DNA of 64,000 nt, taken from positions 248,001 to 312,000 of the forward strand of contig CAWJKP010000009.1 of the NCBI GenBank assembly GCA_963843465.1, given 5' to 3'. The notes below the pieces were generated by a model that made no database searches, was not told the DNA's origin, and was given only the letters and a program-made list of their open reading frames with translations. Of the stretch, positions 48,850 through 58,336 are shown one piece after another (positions within the stretch are counted from its first letter, which is position 1; each line of letters starts with the position of its first letter). The position numbers and the translations under genes are program-made. Source of the DNA: CAWJKP01 sp963843465 (lineage in GTDB: Bacteria; Planctomycetota; Planctomycetia; Pirellulales; Thermoguttaceae).

Positions 48850-51800
48850 ACTTCCAGAGCTTGTTCTTCAATACGCTAGTCGATCGAATCGGCATGGCGC
48901 TGGTACATTTCCTTTGGCAAGGAGCGGCGATCGCCGTCGTGCTGGCCGTGGCGTTGCGAATTCTCCGCCAGCGAAGTCCGCTCGCGCGCTATCGCGCGGC
49001 CTGGGCAGCGCTGGTTGCCATGACCTTCTGCCTGCCGATCACGGCCTATTATTTCCCCTCGGCTCCCCGCGCGGAGATGGCAGTTCTTACGGCATTGCCT
49101 AATCAAGACATTGCGCCGAAGCCGCCCGTCGATCGGCCGGTCAAAACGGCAAGAAACGTTTGGGAGCCAAACGCTCGCGAGAAGAACGATACTGAGTCGA
49201 CTGAATTTCCCGAGCGGGCGGTTGTTGTTTCGTCGCGAGGCGCGGCAAGGGACTCCTCACGGATTCCGCTGCAGCATAATTCTCCCGCAAAGGCCGGATG
49301 GTCGATCGCGTCCTTTGCGCGGCCGCTGCAACGCGTGTTGCCTTGGATTGTCGGCGTATGGCTTTTCGGAGCAATGACGCTGGCCGTTTGGCACCTGGGC
49401 GGATTTCGGCACCTGGTTCGCTTGCAACGGCTGGGAACCGCTCCCCCGCCGGCCGAGATCGAGCAGGTCGTGTTTCGGTTGTCGAGTCGTTTGGGCATCC
49501 GGCGTTCGGTTTCCGCGCTGGTTTCGCATATAGCGCAGGTGCCGACCGTTCTCGGCTGGCTGCGGCCGGTGATTCTGTTGCCGGCGAGCATCTTGGGCCA
49601 GATGCCGCCCGAGCAATTGGAGATGATCCTGGCGCACGAGTTGGCGCACGTCCGCCGCCTGGATTATCTCTGGAACCTGCTGCAAATCGCCGCCGAAACG
49701 TTGCTTTTCTACCATCCGGCGGTGTGGTGGGTCTCCCGGCGAATCCGCGAGGAACGGGAGAATTGCTGCGACCGGCAGGCCGTCGCGGCAATGGGCAATC
49801 CGCTCGTCTATGCCGGAGCCCTGACGCGTCTTGCAGAGATTCGCTGCCGACTCGATCAGACCGCCGCGCCGGCCAGCAGCATTGCGGCCGACGGCGGCTC
49901 GCTCGAATTCCGCATACGCCGCGTGCTGGGACTGCCCGTAGAATCGGCGTGCAATTCCAATGCCTGGCTGGGAGGAGTCCTCGCCGCGCTAATTCTGGCA
50001 GCCGTCTTCTCCGTCAATATCACCTGGGCGGAATCAAAACCCTCGGATGACAAGGAACTGCCCTCCGGAAAGACAACGGCGCCTGCCTCGACTCCCGTGT
50101 CCGGCGACAAGGTCCAGAGCCAGCCCGCCGGCTCCCTGGACGTCAGCAACCAGGCCCAGCTCTCCGCTTACGGCCTCTCGGCGCTCACGGGCAACGCGAC
50201 GACGGACCCGGCCAAGTTCCAGGCGATCCTTACTTATGTCGGCGGTCTGGCAGCATCATCCCCCCTGAGGACGCTCTGGATTCCCACGGGAATCTGGTAC
50301 GTCGATAATGCCTCCCTGACTGTGAACAAGGGCCCTCTGACCCTGGTTGGTCAGAGCAAGACTGGTTCCGTCCTGCGGCGCCCCGTCATCAGCACCGGCT
50401 TTATGCTTCCGATGCTCAGCAGCGGCGGCACGGCACAGAACCCGGCGTGGGCTTCCACGGCCTCGGCCCTGGGCAGCGCCGCCTCGGGAACCGTCACCGC
50501 CGTATCCGGCGACCGGGTCACGGTAGCCGGGGGCAACTTCGCCGACTACGTCGGGCGCACGGTCTACGATGCCCACGGCCTCCCCCTATCCCCTCCCTCA
50601 ACGGCCCCCACGTTGGCCCTCAGTTCCGCATCACATTCAGTAACCAACGGAACCCACTACGTAGCCGTGACCTATGTTACGCAAGGGGGCAATCCTGGTT
50701 ATTCGGATTCCGAGACCACCATCGGGAAAGCTGCATCCATCACGGTGACCAACAATGACGAAATCGCGGTAACCGTGCCTATCGGTCCACCCGATGTCCT
50801 GGCCCGCAACATTTACATGACCAAGGCCGGGACCACCACTCCTTATTATTGTGTGACCAAGAGCCTCATCACGATCAACGATAATAAGACGACAACCTAC
50901 GCTATTCACCTGTCCGACGCAGCGCTCGCCAAAGTGGCTTGGCCGCCATATCAAACCAACTGTGCTGTTCTGCCCAACTACGCCTCCGGCAAGATCACCG
51001 CAGGGGGCAGCGGCACCTTCACCGCTGCCCTGTCCGGCGGGCTGTTGAGCAACACCTGGAAGGTTGGCGACCATTATGACGTAGAGGTGGATTCCCCGCC
51101 CCTGACGGTCGAGAACCTCACCCTGGACGGCAACTGGCCCGCCCAGTGGTTTATGGTGGGTACCAACGCCAATACCGTAGCCGGCGCCACGGTCGTAGAT
51201 AATAGCAAGACCTTTACCGGTCAGCTAGGCGCACTGGCCAAGAACGTGACCCAGAATTTGGGGCATACGCCGATAACTGCCGTCACAACCCACAGCTTTA
51301 CCACTGCGGGCGCGCCAGGCTTTCCCGGCGTAACCTGGAAACCGGGCGACCAGTATGCGCTCGACCGGGGTTCGGAGTTTGCGAACCTGCTGTCCCTCTA
51401 TGCCGCATCGTCAACTCCGGGACGGCTCACAGCCAATATCAGCAATGTGAACTTCATCAACGAGCGCGACTCCCGCGGCATCTGCCTGGAAAACAACGTC
51501 AACCTGAGGGCCTCCCATCTGTACGGGGCCAACATCGGGTGTGTCATCTGCGCCGTCGAAAGTTTTTGCAACATGCAGGTGACCGGGATGAGCGGTGACG
51601 GCATAGGAACGGCGGCGGCAACCGTAGGTGGAATAAGAATTCCTGGGCTGAGCGATGCACCTTATTATTATGAGGTCGATCCCGATGCCGAGGGGTACAG
51701 CAGGGGAAAGTACAACAGCCGCAGTTATCCCTATGCGGGTGCGCCCAACAATTTCACCCTCAGCGACATCCGCCTCAGCAACCTGGATTGCTTGGAACAG

Positions 51801-52754
51801 AATCCCGCCGGTCTCTACTGTGTCAACCATTACCATAATATCACCGCAACCGGCACGACAGGTTGGATCTTCTTTTGGGACGGAGACACCGACAGCACCA
51901 CGATCGAGAACAGCCGTTTCAACAGCGGTTTTTATAGCGGCAACTATCAATATGCGGTTCAATTCCAACCCGGTACGGAATTGATCGAGAATACCGCCTT
52001 TCTTGGGCTCAAGAATCCGAAGTACGGGACGGGCGGCGATCTCTACCATATCGCGGCAATCGGGGAATATCCAGGCGGGAAAATTCCCTATTCCATAACC
52101 TTCACCAACGACACCTTCGATGTCGATTCCTCGGTCACCAAGGGCGGCTTTCCGGGAATTGGCGCCATGTGCTGCAACTGGTCCAATAACACGACTTCGG
52201 GCAATACCCTCAACCTCAAGGGCGGCTCAGTGAGCGCCAACGTCGTCGATGCCGTGGTCAACGCCCAGGTCTGCAACATCGACGGCACGACCTTCCATAA
52301 CACCGGCTACTTGTGGCGGCAAGTGTTTTATTCTACAAACGCTGCACGCATGCCGTGGACCCTGAACATCACCAACCCCTTCTTCGGCAAGGGGTCCGGG
52401 AAATACCTGGGGATTAACAGCCAAGGGTCTCTTGCCTACAAGCTTGCCGTCACCCAGACCAACGTGGTGCTGCCGGTGGCATATTCCCGGATGGATATAG
52501 CCACGGCAAGCGCCACCTGGCCCTCAGGCATCACGGTCAACGGCAGGAAGACCATTATCGGGCCGACCACCACTGCCCCCACCAATGTCTGCGCCTTCGG
52601 GGACGACCTGCTGGGGGCTGGCAAGGGCGATTACTACCAAGATGCGGCCACGGGCTATATCCATCAGTTCCGCTGCACTCATACCTGCTGGTATGATGGC
52701 AGCACCTTCCGCATCAATGGCGGCGGTGGCAGTGCTTGGACACAGGTGCGGTAG
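48846..52754 (+). CDS. M56 (BlaR1-type) membrane metalloprotease fused to a beta-helix exterior domain
   Basis: 1,302 residues. The first 396 are a BlaR1-type sensor-protease: TM helices at about 20-40, 50-70 and 166-184, and the zinc motif HELAH at 264-268 in MILAHELAHVRRLDYLW. The third ligand is probably the Glu of REERENCCDRQ, and a fourth helix lies at about 374-395. In BlaR1/MecR1 the exterior C-terminus is a penicillin-binding domain. Here it is about 900 residues starting TGNATTDPAKFQAIL and LWIPTGIWYVDN, a pectate-lyase-superfamily-like opening. Asn/Thr-rich strands typical of right-handed beta-helices follow (FTNDTFDVDS, NTLNLKGGSVSANVVDAVVN). The exterior part is visibly less GC-rich than the protease part. 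It is proposed to cut BlaI when the exterior domain binds its ligand. Confidence 0.85.
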   Translation: MNFQSLFFNTLVDRIGMALVHFLWQGAAIAVVLAVALRILRQRSPLARYRAAWAALVAMTFCLPITAYYFPSAPRAEMAVLTALPNQDIAPKPPVDRPVKTARNVWEPNAREKNDTESTEFPERAVVVSSRGAARDSSRIPLQHNSPAKAGWSIASFARPLQRVLPWIVGVWLFGAMTLAVWHLGGFRHLVRLQRLGTAPPPAEIEQVVFRLSSRLGIRRSVSALVSHIAQVPTVLGWLRPVILLPASILGQMPPEQLEMILAHELAHVRRLDYLWNLLQIAAETLLFYHPAVWWVSRRIREERENCCDRQAVAAMGNPLVYAGALTRLAEIRCRLDQTAAPASSIAADGGSLEFRIRRVLGLPVESACNSNAWLGGVLAALILAAVFSVNITWAESKPSDDKELPSGKTTAPASTPVSGDKVQSQPAGSLDVSNQAQLSAYGLSALTGNATTDPAKFQAILTYVGGLAASSPLRTLWIPTGIWYVDNASLTVNKGPLTLVGQSKTGSVLRRPVISTGFMLPMLSSGGTAQNPAWASTASALGSAASGTVTAVSGDRVTVAGGNFADYVGRTVYDAHGLPLSPPSTAPTLALSSASHSVTNGTHYVAVTYVTQGGNPGYSDSETTIGKAASITVTNNDEIAVTVPIGPPDVLARNIYMTKAGTTTPYYCVTKSLITINDNKTTTYAIHLSDAALAKVAWPPYQTNCAVLPNYASGKITAGGSGTFTAALSGGLLSNTWKVGDHYDVEVDSPPLTVENLTLDGNWPAQWFMVGTNANTVAGATVVDNSKTFTGQLGALAKNVTQNLGHTPITAVTTHSFTTAGAPGFPGVTWKPGDQYALDRGSEFANLLSLYAASSTPGRLTANISNVNFINERDSRGICLENNVNLRASHLYGANIGCVICAVESFCNMQVTGMSGDGIGTAAATVGGIRIPGLSDAPYYYEVDPDAEGYSRGKYNSRSYPYAGAPNNFTLSDIRLSNLDCLEQNPAGLYCVNHYHNITATGTTGWIFFWDGDTDSTTIENSRFNSGFYSGNYQYAVQFQPGTELIENTAFLGLKNPKYGTGGDLYHIAAIGEYPGGKIPYSITFTNDTFDVDSSVTKGGFPGIGAMCCNWSNNTTSGNTLNLKGGSVSANVVDAVVNAQVCNIDGTTFHNTGYLWRQVFYSTNAARMPWTLNITNPFFGKGSGKYLGINSQGSLAYKLAVTQTNVVLPVAYSRMDIATASATWPSGITVNGRKTIIGPTTTAPTNVCAFGDDLLGAGKGDYYQDAATGYIHQFRCTHTCWYDGSTFRINGGGGSAWTQVR

Positions 52755-52821
52755 GACGCAAGGTGGGATGGTGAAAAGTTTGGGCTCCGTTCCGAAGTGA
52801 CGGTTGCCATTTCTGTTCGTC

Positions 52822-53023
52822 CTTGGACTGCCCCCGCTGGGCTTGCCCCAGCGGAGCAACGGATTGGCCACTAGAACCCGGCCTCGAACCCCCTTCGCGT
52901 TTTCCGCTGCCGCCGCCCGGCCTGGGCCGGGCGGCGGCAGCGGAAAACGCTCAACGCGGCAGAACGGCGGCCCGGTAGTGGCCAATCCTACGCTCCGCTG
53001 GGGCAAGCCCAGCGGGGGCGACC
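52822..53023. repeat. Multi-arm palindrome between the M56 and DUF4838 genes
   Basis: The outer arms are CCCCGCTGGGCTTGCCCCAG and its inverse (52991-53020); middle words are GGATTGGCCACTAG and TAGTGGCCAATCC. The centre is a 52-bp near-perfect palindrome (52898-52949) with arms CGTTTTCCGCTGCCGCCGCC. It ends about 80 bp before the next start codon. Confidence 0.87.
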
Positions 53024-53103
53024 GTGAAGCGGAACACAACTGGTAACCGCAATCCTGACAAAAGCCGAACTTTTTCACCTCTCCAGACGCAAGGAGGCAG
53101 AAC

Positions 53104-55671
53104 ATGAAAAGGCTGATTTTGATTGCTTTGCTTTGTTGGATCGGGCTGTGCGGCATGGCCGCGCCGTTGGCCGCCGCCGGCAACGCGGACGTGTTTTCCC
53201 TGCGCGGCCACAGGAGGTCCGCCGTAATCCTCTGTTCCCCGCAGGACGGCGTCATCGTCCAGTACGCCGGCGGGCTGGCGAATTACCTCAAGCAGATCGT
53301 CGGACACGATGTCGCGCTGATCACCAATCCCGTCAACGGCCCCCCGCCCGCCGGCGCGTTGAAGATCCACGTGGGGAGGGACGGCTACGTACAGTCCCTG
53401 AAGCTCGACTTCGATTCTCTTCACCCCTACGGCTATTACCTGAAACTGACCGACGGCGATAACCTGGTCATCGCCGGCAAGAACACCGTGGGAACCATCT
53501 ACGCGGTGTTCGACTTCCTCAAGCGATATGGCGGCTACCGGCAGTTCGGCTTCGGCGATCTGGCGGAGATCGTTCCCAAGAAGGAGGCGATCGAGCTGCC
53601 CACGTCGATGGATTTCAAGGAAGAGCCGTCGCTGCGGCTTTCCTACAGCCGCTACAGCGGCCCGTTCGGTCGAAACACGCGGTGCTGCGTGATGGCCACC
53701 CACAACTTCGAAGAGATCTATCCGCCCAAGAAGTACGGCGCAACGCATCCCGAGTACTACGGCATGTACGAGGGAAAAAGGGCCGCTTTGCACAGGCTCA
53801 CGGAGGGCGACTGGCAGCTTTGCACCAGCAACCCCGACGTGGCGGGGATCGCGGTGGAGTTCGCGCGGGGGTTTTTCGCGCAGGATCCCACGGCCATGGG
53901 CTTGTCGCTGGGGGTGAACGACGGCCCGCTGGACTGCCAATGCCCCGCGTGCCTGAAACTGAGGGAGAAGTACGTCAATTCGTACATCCCCTACGTCAAC
54001 GAGGTTGCGCGGCGGTTCCAGAAGGAATTTCCCGGCAAGTTCGTGGGCTTTCTGAATTACGCCGGCGCGGGACCCGCGCCCGCGGCATCACCATCGAGCC
54101 CAACGTCTACGTGGAACTCATGGGTGGCGGGTTTCCCAATGATTTCGAGAAGCTCAAGGCATGGCACGCGGCGGGGGCCAAGCAGACGGGCATGTACGCC
54201 TGGACCTATGGGTCCTTCGAGTCGGGCTATGTGGTGCCCAGGTACTATCCGCACATCCTGGGCAATGCCTGGAAGAAAGCCTACAAGGATTACGGCTTCC
54301 AGGGCGTATTCTTCGATCCCGGGTCGTTCGGGACATGGCTGTTCGAAGGCCCGCGGAACTACGTGCTCGACGAGTTGGCCTGGAACATCGACGCCGACAT
54401 CGACCGGCTCTTGGACGACTACTTTGCCGACATGTACGCCGGGGCGGCCCCCCACGTGCGGCAGGTTCTTCGACCGCGTCGAGCAAATATACTCGCGGAA
54501 AGCCGATCCCTTGGCCTTCGCCGACGACTGCATCTGGAGCGGCGGCGATCCGCTGGACCAGTTCGCCGAGTACACGCCCGAAGACCTGGCGTACCTCGAC
54601 GCCGCGTTGAAGGCAGCCAAGGCGGCCGTGAAGGATGAGAAGGCGGCGAAGCGCTTGACGCTGCTGGAGAAGCTCTACGGACTGAGCCGGCTCTATGTGG
54701 AAGGCTACCTGGCGCTCAGGCAGGTCCGCGACGCCCGCGAGGTCACGACAGCCGAGCAGCCCGCTACGATCCTCGACGCGGTGTCGCGCGGGCTCAAACT
54801 CCGTGCGCAGATCGGGGCCTATCCGCTGAGCAAGGAAGAGAAGAAGTCAATGGCCCCGAACCAGCCCCCGAACCAGCCGGACAAGTTCAGCCCGGAGGGC
54901 TCCGACGCCGATGTCCCGAAACTGCTGAAACTCGCCCTGGAACGGGAGTCCGGTCCCGCTTTTGGCGCGATTACGGCATTCTTGACCCGCGGCGGCCAGC
55001 GCGACTGGCCGGCGGCGCGGTCGTTTTGGACCAAGGCGGCCTCCGGCGCACAGGACGACTTGATCAAGGTGCTCTGTCTTACGCAAATCTATCTCCACGA
55101 GGCGCCCGACGCGAAGCGGAACCTGCTGGACAATCCGAGCCTGGAGCCCGTGCAAAACGCACCCAAGGAGTTCTATTCCGAGAAGGACCTCAAGGCGCGG
55201 GAGTGGCGCAAGCTCGACCCGCATCTGCCCGGTTGGTACACGTCGCACGTCGAAGGGGACGTATCGAAGTACTCCTGGGATAGCGGCGAAGCCCACAGCG
55301 GCCAGCATTCGCTGGCCATCGGCAAGAACTTGTACGGGTACTTGGGCCATTGGATCACCAGTTTCCCCGTCCAGCCCGGCTGCCGCTACCGGCTCGCCTG
55401 GTGGGTCAAGCAGAAACCGATGCCTAGCGGCAGCGGCCCGAGGGTCGGCATCGTCACCGTCTCGGAAGGCGTCGCGCGGGAGTACAAGGGTGTGTACCCC
55501 AGGGGTACGCAATCCCAGTGGAGGCAGGGCGAGTTGCTGTTTACCACGGCGGTCGGCGCGATGCGCTGCGTTGCCGCCTTCGGCGCCCCGAGGCAAATGG
55601 ACGGAGAGTTTACCTGGATTGACGATGTCTCTCTGGTGAAGGTCTACGACCCGGCCAATTTCAAGAAGTAG
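53104..55671 (+). CDS. Secreted DUF4838 glycoside-hydrolase-like protein (two compensating frameshifts)
   Basis: 855 codons from ATG 53104 (ribosome-binding site AAGGAGG) with a signal peptide (LILIALLCWIGLCGMAAPLA). The N-terminal half resembles the alpha-glucuronidase-type accessory domain (YAGGLANYLKQIVGHDVALI, NTVGTIYAVFDFLKRYGGYR). The DUF4838 domain follows (GLSLGVNDGPLDCQCPACLK). Between about 54075 and 54464 the sense is in another frame: ITIEPNVYVELMGGGFPNDF, AWTYGSFESGYVVPRYYP and ELAWNIDADIDRLLDDYF. It then returns to the first frame at FFDRVEQIY. The C-terminal 200 residues look like a carbohydrate-binding jelly roll (HSGQHSLAIGKNLYGYLG). Its position just after the protease-sensor makes it a candidate target or partner. 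Confidence 0.78.
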   Translation: MKRLILIALLCWIGLCGMAAPLAAAGNADVFSLRGHRRSAVILCSPQDGVIVQYAGGLANYLKQIVGHDVALITNPVNGPPPAGALKIHVGRDGYVQSLKLDFDSLHPYGYYLKLTDGDNLVIAGKNTVGTIYAVFDFLKRYGGYRQFGFGDLAEIVPKKEAIELPTSMDFKEEPSLRLSYSRYSGPFGRNTRCCVMATHNFEEIYPPKKYGATHPEYYGMYEGKRAALHRLTEGDWQLCTSNPDVAGIAVEFARGFFAQDPTAMGLSLGVNDGPLDCQCPACLKLREKYVNSYIPYVNEVARRFQKEFPGKFVGFLNYAGAGPAPAASPSSPTSTWNSWVAGFPMISRSSRHGTRRGPSRRACTPGPMGPSSRAMWCPGTIRTSWAMPGRKPTRITASRAYSSIPGRSGHGCSKARGTTCSTSWPGTSTPTSTGSWTTTLPTCTPGRPPTCGRFFDRVEQIYSRKADPLAFADDCIWSGGDPLDQFAEYTPEDLAYLDAALKAAKAAVKDEKAAKRLTLLEKLYGLSRLYVEGYLALRQVRDAREVTTAEQPATILDAVSRGLKLRAQIGAYPLSKEEKKSMAPNQPPNQPDKFSPEGSDADVPKLLKLALERESGPAFGAITAFLTRGGQRDWPAARSFWTKAASGAQDDLIKVLCLTQIYLHEAPDAKRNLLDNPSLEPVQNAPKEFYSEKDLKAREWRKLDPHLPGWYTSHVEGDVSKYSWDSGEAHSGQHSLAIGKNLYGYLGHWITSFPVQPGCRYRLAWWVKQKPMPSGSGPRVGIVTVSEGVAREYKGVYPRGTQSQWRQGELLFTTAVGAMRCVAAFGAPRQMDGEFTWIDDVSLVKVYDPANFKK

Positions 55672-57082
55672 TCAGCCGTAGCGTCGCGTGTCCATGCCGC
55701 GGGGCGTGAAGTCGGGATAGCCCATGGCGCCCATCTCGGGGAGATCCAGACCCTGGACCTCCACGTCGGCGCTCACCCGCATCGGCGTGATGCGGTTGCT
55801 CAGCTTGAACCAACCGTAGGCCATGAGGAAGGCGAACGCGGCCAGCACCGCGGCCTCCAGAAGCTGGGCGACCAGTTGCCCGTAGTCGCCGTAGAGCGCG
55901 CCGCGGACGCCGTTGGCGCCGTCGGCGAAGATGCCGGTCCCTTGGCGGACGACCCCGTTCCAGCCGTGGCCGTACTTGCCGTTGGCAAACAGGCCCAGGG
56001 CCACGAGGCCCCAGAGGCCGCCTGCGCCGTGGATCGAGATCGCGCCCACCGGGTCGTCGATGTGAACCCGGTCCCAGAAGAAGATGCCCAGCACCACCAG
56101 CACGCCCGCCACGGCCCCGATCAGCGCCGCGGCCCAGGAGTCGACGAAGGCACAAGGCGACGAGATGGCCACCAGGCCCGCCAACAACCCGTTGCACATC
56201 AGCGACGGGTTGGGCTTCATCCGCCGCATCTGCAAGTAGACCATCGAGGCCAGCGCCGGCCGCGCCGGAGAGAATCGTGTTCACGGCCACCAGGCTGATC
56301 CGCAGGTCCGTCCCGGCGAAGGCCCAGCCGGGGTTGAAGCCGAACCAGCCGAAGGCCAGGATGAAGGACCCCACGACCACCATGGGAATGCTATGGCCGG
56401 GGATCGCTTGTGCCCGTTTACCGACATACTTGCCGACCCGCGGCCCCAGCGCCATCGCCCCGGCCAGGCCGATGACGCCGCCCATCGCGTGGACCACGCC
56501 GGAGCCGGCGAAATCGACGGCGCCGTGGCCCAACCCCCAATTCCTGCCCGCCTGGGCCAGCCAGCCGCCGCCCCAGACCCAGTTGGCGAAGACGCCGTAG
56601 GGCAGCGCCACCCAAAGCCCATAGAGGCAGAAGTTCTTCCACCGCCAGCGCTCGGCCATGGCGCCGGTGGGGATCGTGGCGGCGATATTCATCAAGACCA
56701 TCATGAAAAAGAAGAGCGCAAGCACGCCGGCGTCGTCCAGGCCGCCGAGGAAGAAGCCCTTGGTTCCCCACAGCCCGAAGCGGGCATGGTCCGCCGTGCC
56801 GCCGATGCCGAACCCCTGGTTCAACAGCTCCAGCCCCCGGCCCAGCGAGGAGAGGCAGCCGGGGCCGACCGGGCTGCCGGCGCAGTTCCCCCAGCCCAGG
56901 GCAAACCCGTAAGCCCAGAACCCGACGCAGCCCAAGGGAAAGATCATCAGCGTCATGGCCAGCGTATGGGCGGAGTTCTTCGACCGGCAAAGCCCGCCTT
57001 CGACCATCGCAAACCCGGCCTGCATCAAGACCACCAGGAAGCCGGCGATCAGCGTCCAGAGGACGGGGGTAGAGAGACTCAT
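55672..57082 (-). CDS. amt: Ammonium transporter, Amt/MEP family (apparent frameshift at about 56257)
   Basis: Ammonium channel/transporter of about 469 residues if joined. ATG 57082 gives TM1 (VLWTLIAGFLVVLMQAGFAM) and the family stretches MTLMIFPLGCVGFWAYGFAL, FDF-type DFAGSGVVHAMGGVIGLAGA and FGWFGFNPGWAFAG. The frame then moves near 56257 and continues ASMVYLQMRRMKPNPSLMCN, NGLLAGLVAISSPCAFV and IDDPVGAISIHGAGGLWG, with the two conserved pore histidines present. The cytoplasmic tail MRVSADVEVQGLDLPEMG fits the GlnK-binding end. No glnK gene is adjacent. The break is at GGCGCT, where GGCGCxCT restores the frame. Confidence 0.88.
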
Positions 57083-57118
57083 AGGCGCACCATCCCTATC
57101 ACGGAACTCCGCTGCATT

Positions 57119-57230
57119 GTAGCAGGCACACTCCGTGTGCCGTCGGCCGTACTCGTCACGCTCCGCGTGACGCCAACCCTCACGCGGAGCGTGAGGAGTA
57201 CCCTTACGGCACACGGAGTGTGCCTACTAC
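57119..57230. repeat. Family C repeat with a family D repeat nested inside
   Basis: The outer arms GTAGCAGGCACACTCCGTGT and ACACGGAGTGTGCCTACTAC match the element at 5134-5258. The loop (57149-57201) is a complete family D palindrome, GTACTCGTCACGCTCCGCGT with its inverse. It lies 37 bp upstream of the amt start codon. Confidence 0.9.
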
Positions 57231-57497
57231 TTTGCCCAGGCAACTGCCTCCCTCCTCGACCGGCCACAGCACCGGATCGCGTTCGCGCAACGGTAGCGGG
57301 GGAGGCAAATGCCGCACACGCGGTTGTGCAATTTCCGTGCCAGCGCTATTTGTGGTGCAGGCGTCTCGCCTGCGTTTCTGGGCAGGCGGGACGCCTGCAC
57401 CACAATGAATTGCAAGACTTGCTCTTTTTCGGTTCCTAGCGGGCGATGCCCAGGAGGTGCGCGGCAATTGATGCGCATCCGTGCAAATCCTCGATCC
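57231..57497. repeat. Intergenic region with repeat family G, copy 2
   Basis: 57350-57405 is a shorter version of the hairpin at 25145-25230 (TTGTGGTGCAGGCGTCTCGC and GGCGGGACGCCTGCACCACA). The rest shows no gene. Confidence 0.75.
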
Positions 57498-58106
57498 TCA
57501 GAACCTCCGCCCGTATGGCACTATTGCCGGAACTTCTTCCGCGTACTCGTCATAGCCCCGGCCAAACGCTTCCCGCAACAACTTCTCTTCGCTTCGGATG
57601 CGGATGCCCGTGCCTGCCAAGAAGACGGCTAGGGCGACGAGGAAGCCGCGCCAATCGCTTACGGCCAAGCCCCCCGCTATCAGCATTCCCAACAGACCGG
57701 CATAGATGGGATGCCGCACGATTCGGTACGGCCCTTCCGTAATGAGCGTGTGCTCCTTCAGGAGCCGGGCTGCGTAACTCCACTGCCTGCCCAGCGCTCG
57801 AACCGCCGCCCAACTGATCCAAAGGGATACAAGGAGAACGGCTATGGTCGCGACCGCAAGGACAATGTCTATCGCCAAGCCGGTTCGTACGATGGGAGTA
57901 CACCACGGCCGGCGTATCCCGCAGACGATGCCACAGGCGGTTCCCTGCATGACGATGCCCGCCACCGACCACCGATCGCGCCGGCGCTCCTCGGCCCGCG
58001 GCCGCTTTCGCCACAAGAAGATCATCGCGTGTGCGAACCAGCCGAGAATAACGGCAGCGAGCACCACGCCGGCTAGGAATTGCGACGCCATCGCGCCATT
58101 TTCCAT
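57498..58106 (-). CDS. Isoprenylcysteine carboxyl methyltransferase-like membrane protein
   Basis: 202 residues from ATG 58106. About five hydrophobic helices are present, including FLAGVVLAAVILGWFAHAMI and GFLVALAVFLAGTGIRIRSE. The family C-terminal core is LITEGPYRIVRHPIYAGLLG followed by SEEKLLREAFGRGYDEYAEE, the SAM-binding pattern of ICMT/PEMT-type phospholipid or protein methyltransferases. Bacterial members are mostly uncharacterised; some act on phospholipids or small isoprenoids. A family D repeat lies just upstream. No partner genes are evident. Confidence 0.82.
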   Translation of the reverse strand: MENGAMASQFLAGVVLAAVILGWFAHAMIFLWRKRPRAEERRRDRWSVAGIVMQGTACGIVCGIRRPWCTPIVRTGLAIDIVLAVATIAVLLVSLWISWAAVRALGRQWSYAARLLKEHTLITEGPYRIVRHPIYAGLLGMLIAGGLAVSDWRGFLVALAVFLAGTGIRIRSEEKLLREAFGRGYDEYAEEVPAIVPYGRRF

Positions 58107-58131
58107 GAGCGTAAGCCTCGGGTCAACAGAC

Positions 58132-58184
58132 GTACTCGTCACGCCCCGCGTGATGTCATTCCTCTCGCGGAGCGAGAGGAGTAC
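58132..58184. repeat. Palindromic repeat family D, copy 4
   Basis: GTACTCGTCACGCCCCGCGT and CTCGCGGAGCGAGAGGAGTA are its arms. Arm divergence is higher than in the other copies. It lies upstream of the methyltransferase-like gene. Confidence 0.82.
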
Positions 58185-58336
58185 GCTGATTTCCTGCGTT
58201 TCCCACCCAAACGGGGAAGAGACACGCTTTTTCGGTTGTCACGGCCTTGCGGCTCTTGTAGGGTATTAGTGGGAGCCGGCTTCCACGCCGGCCCTCCCGC
58301 AACCTCCACCGAAATTCCACGAAAGGACAGACTCCC

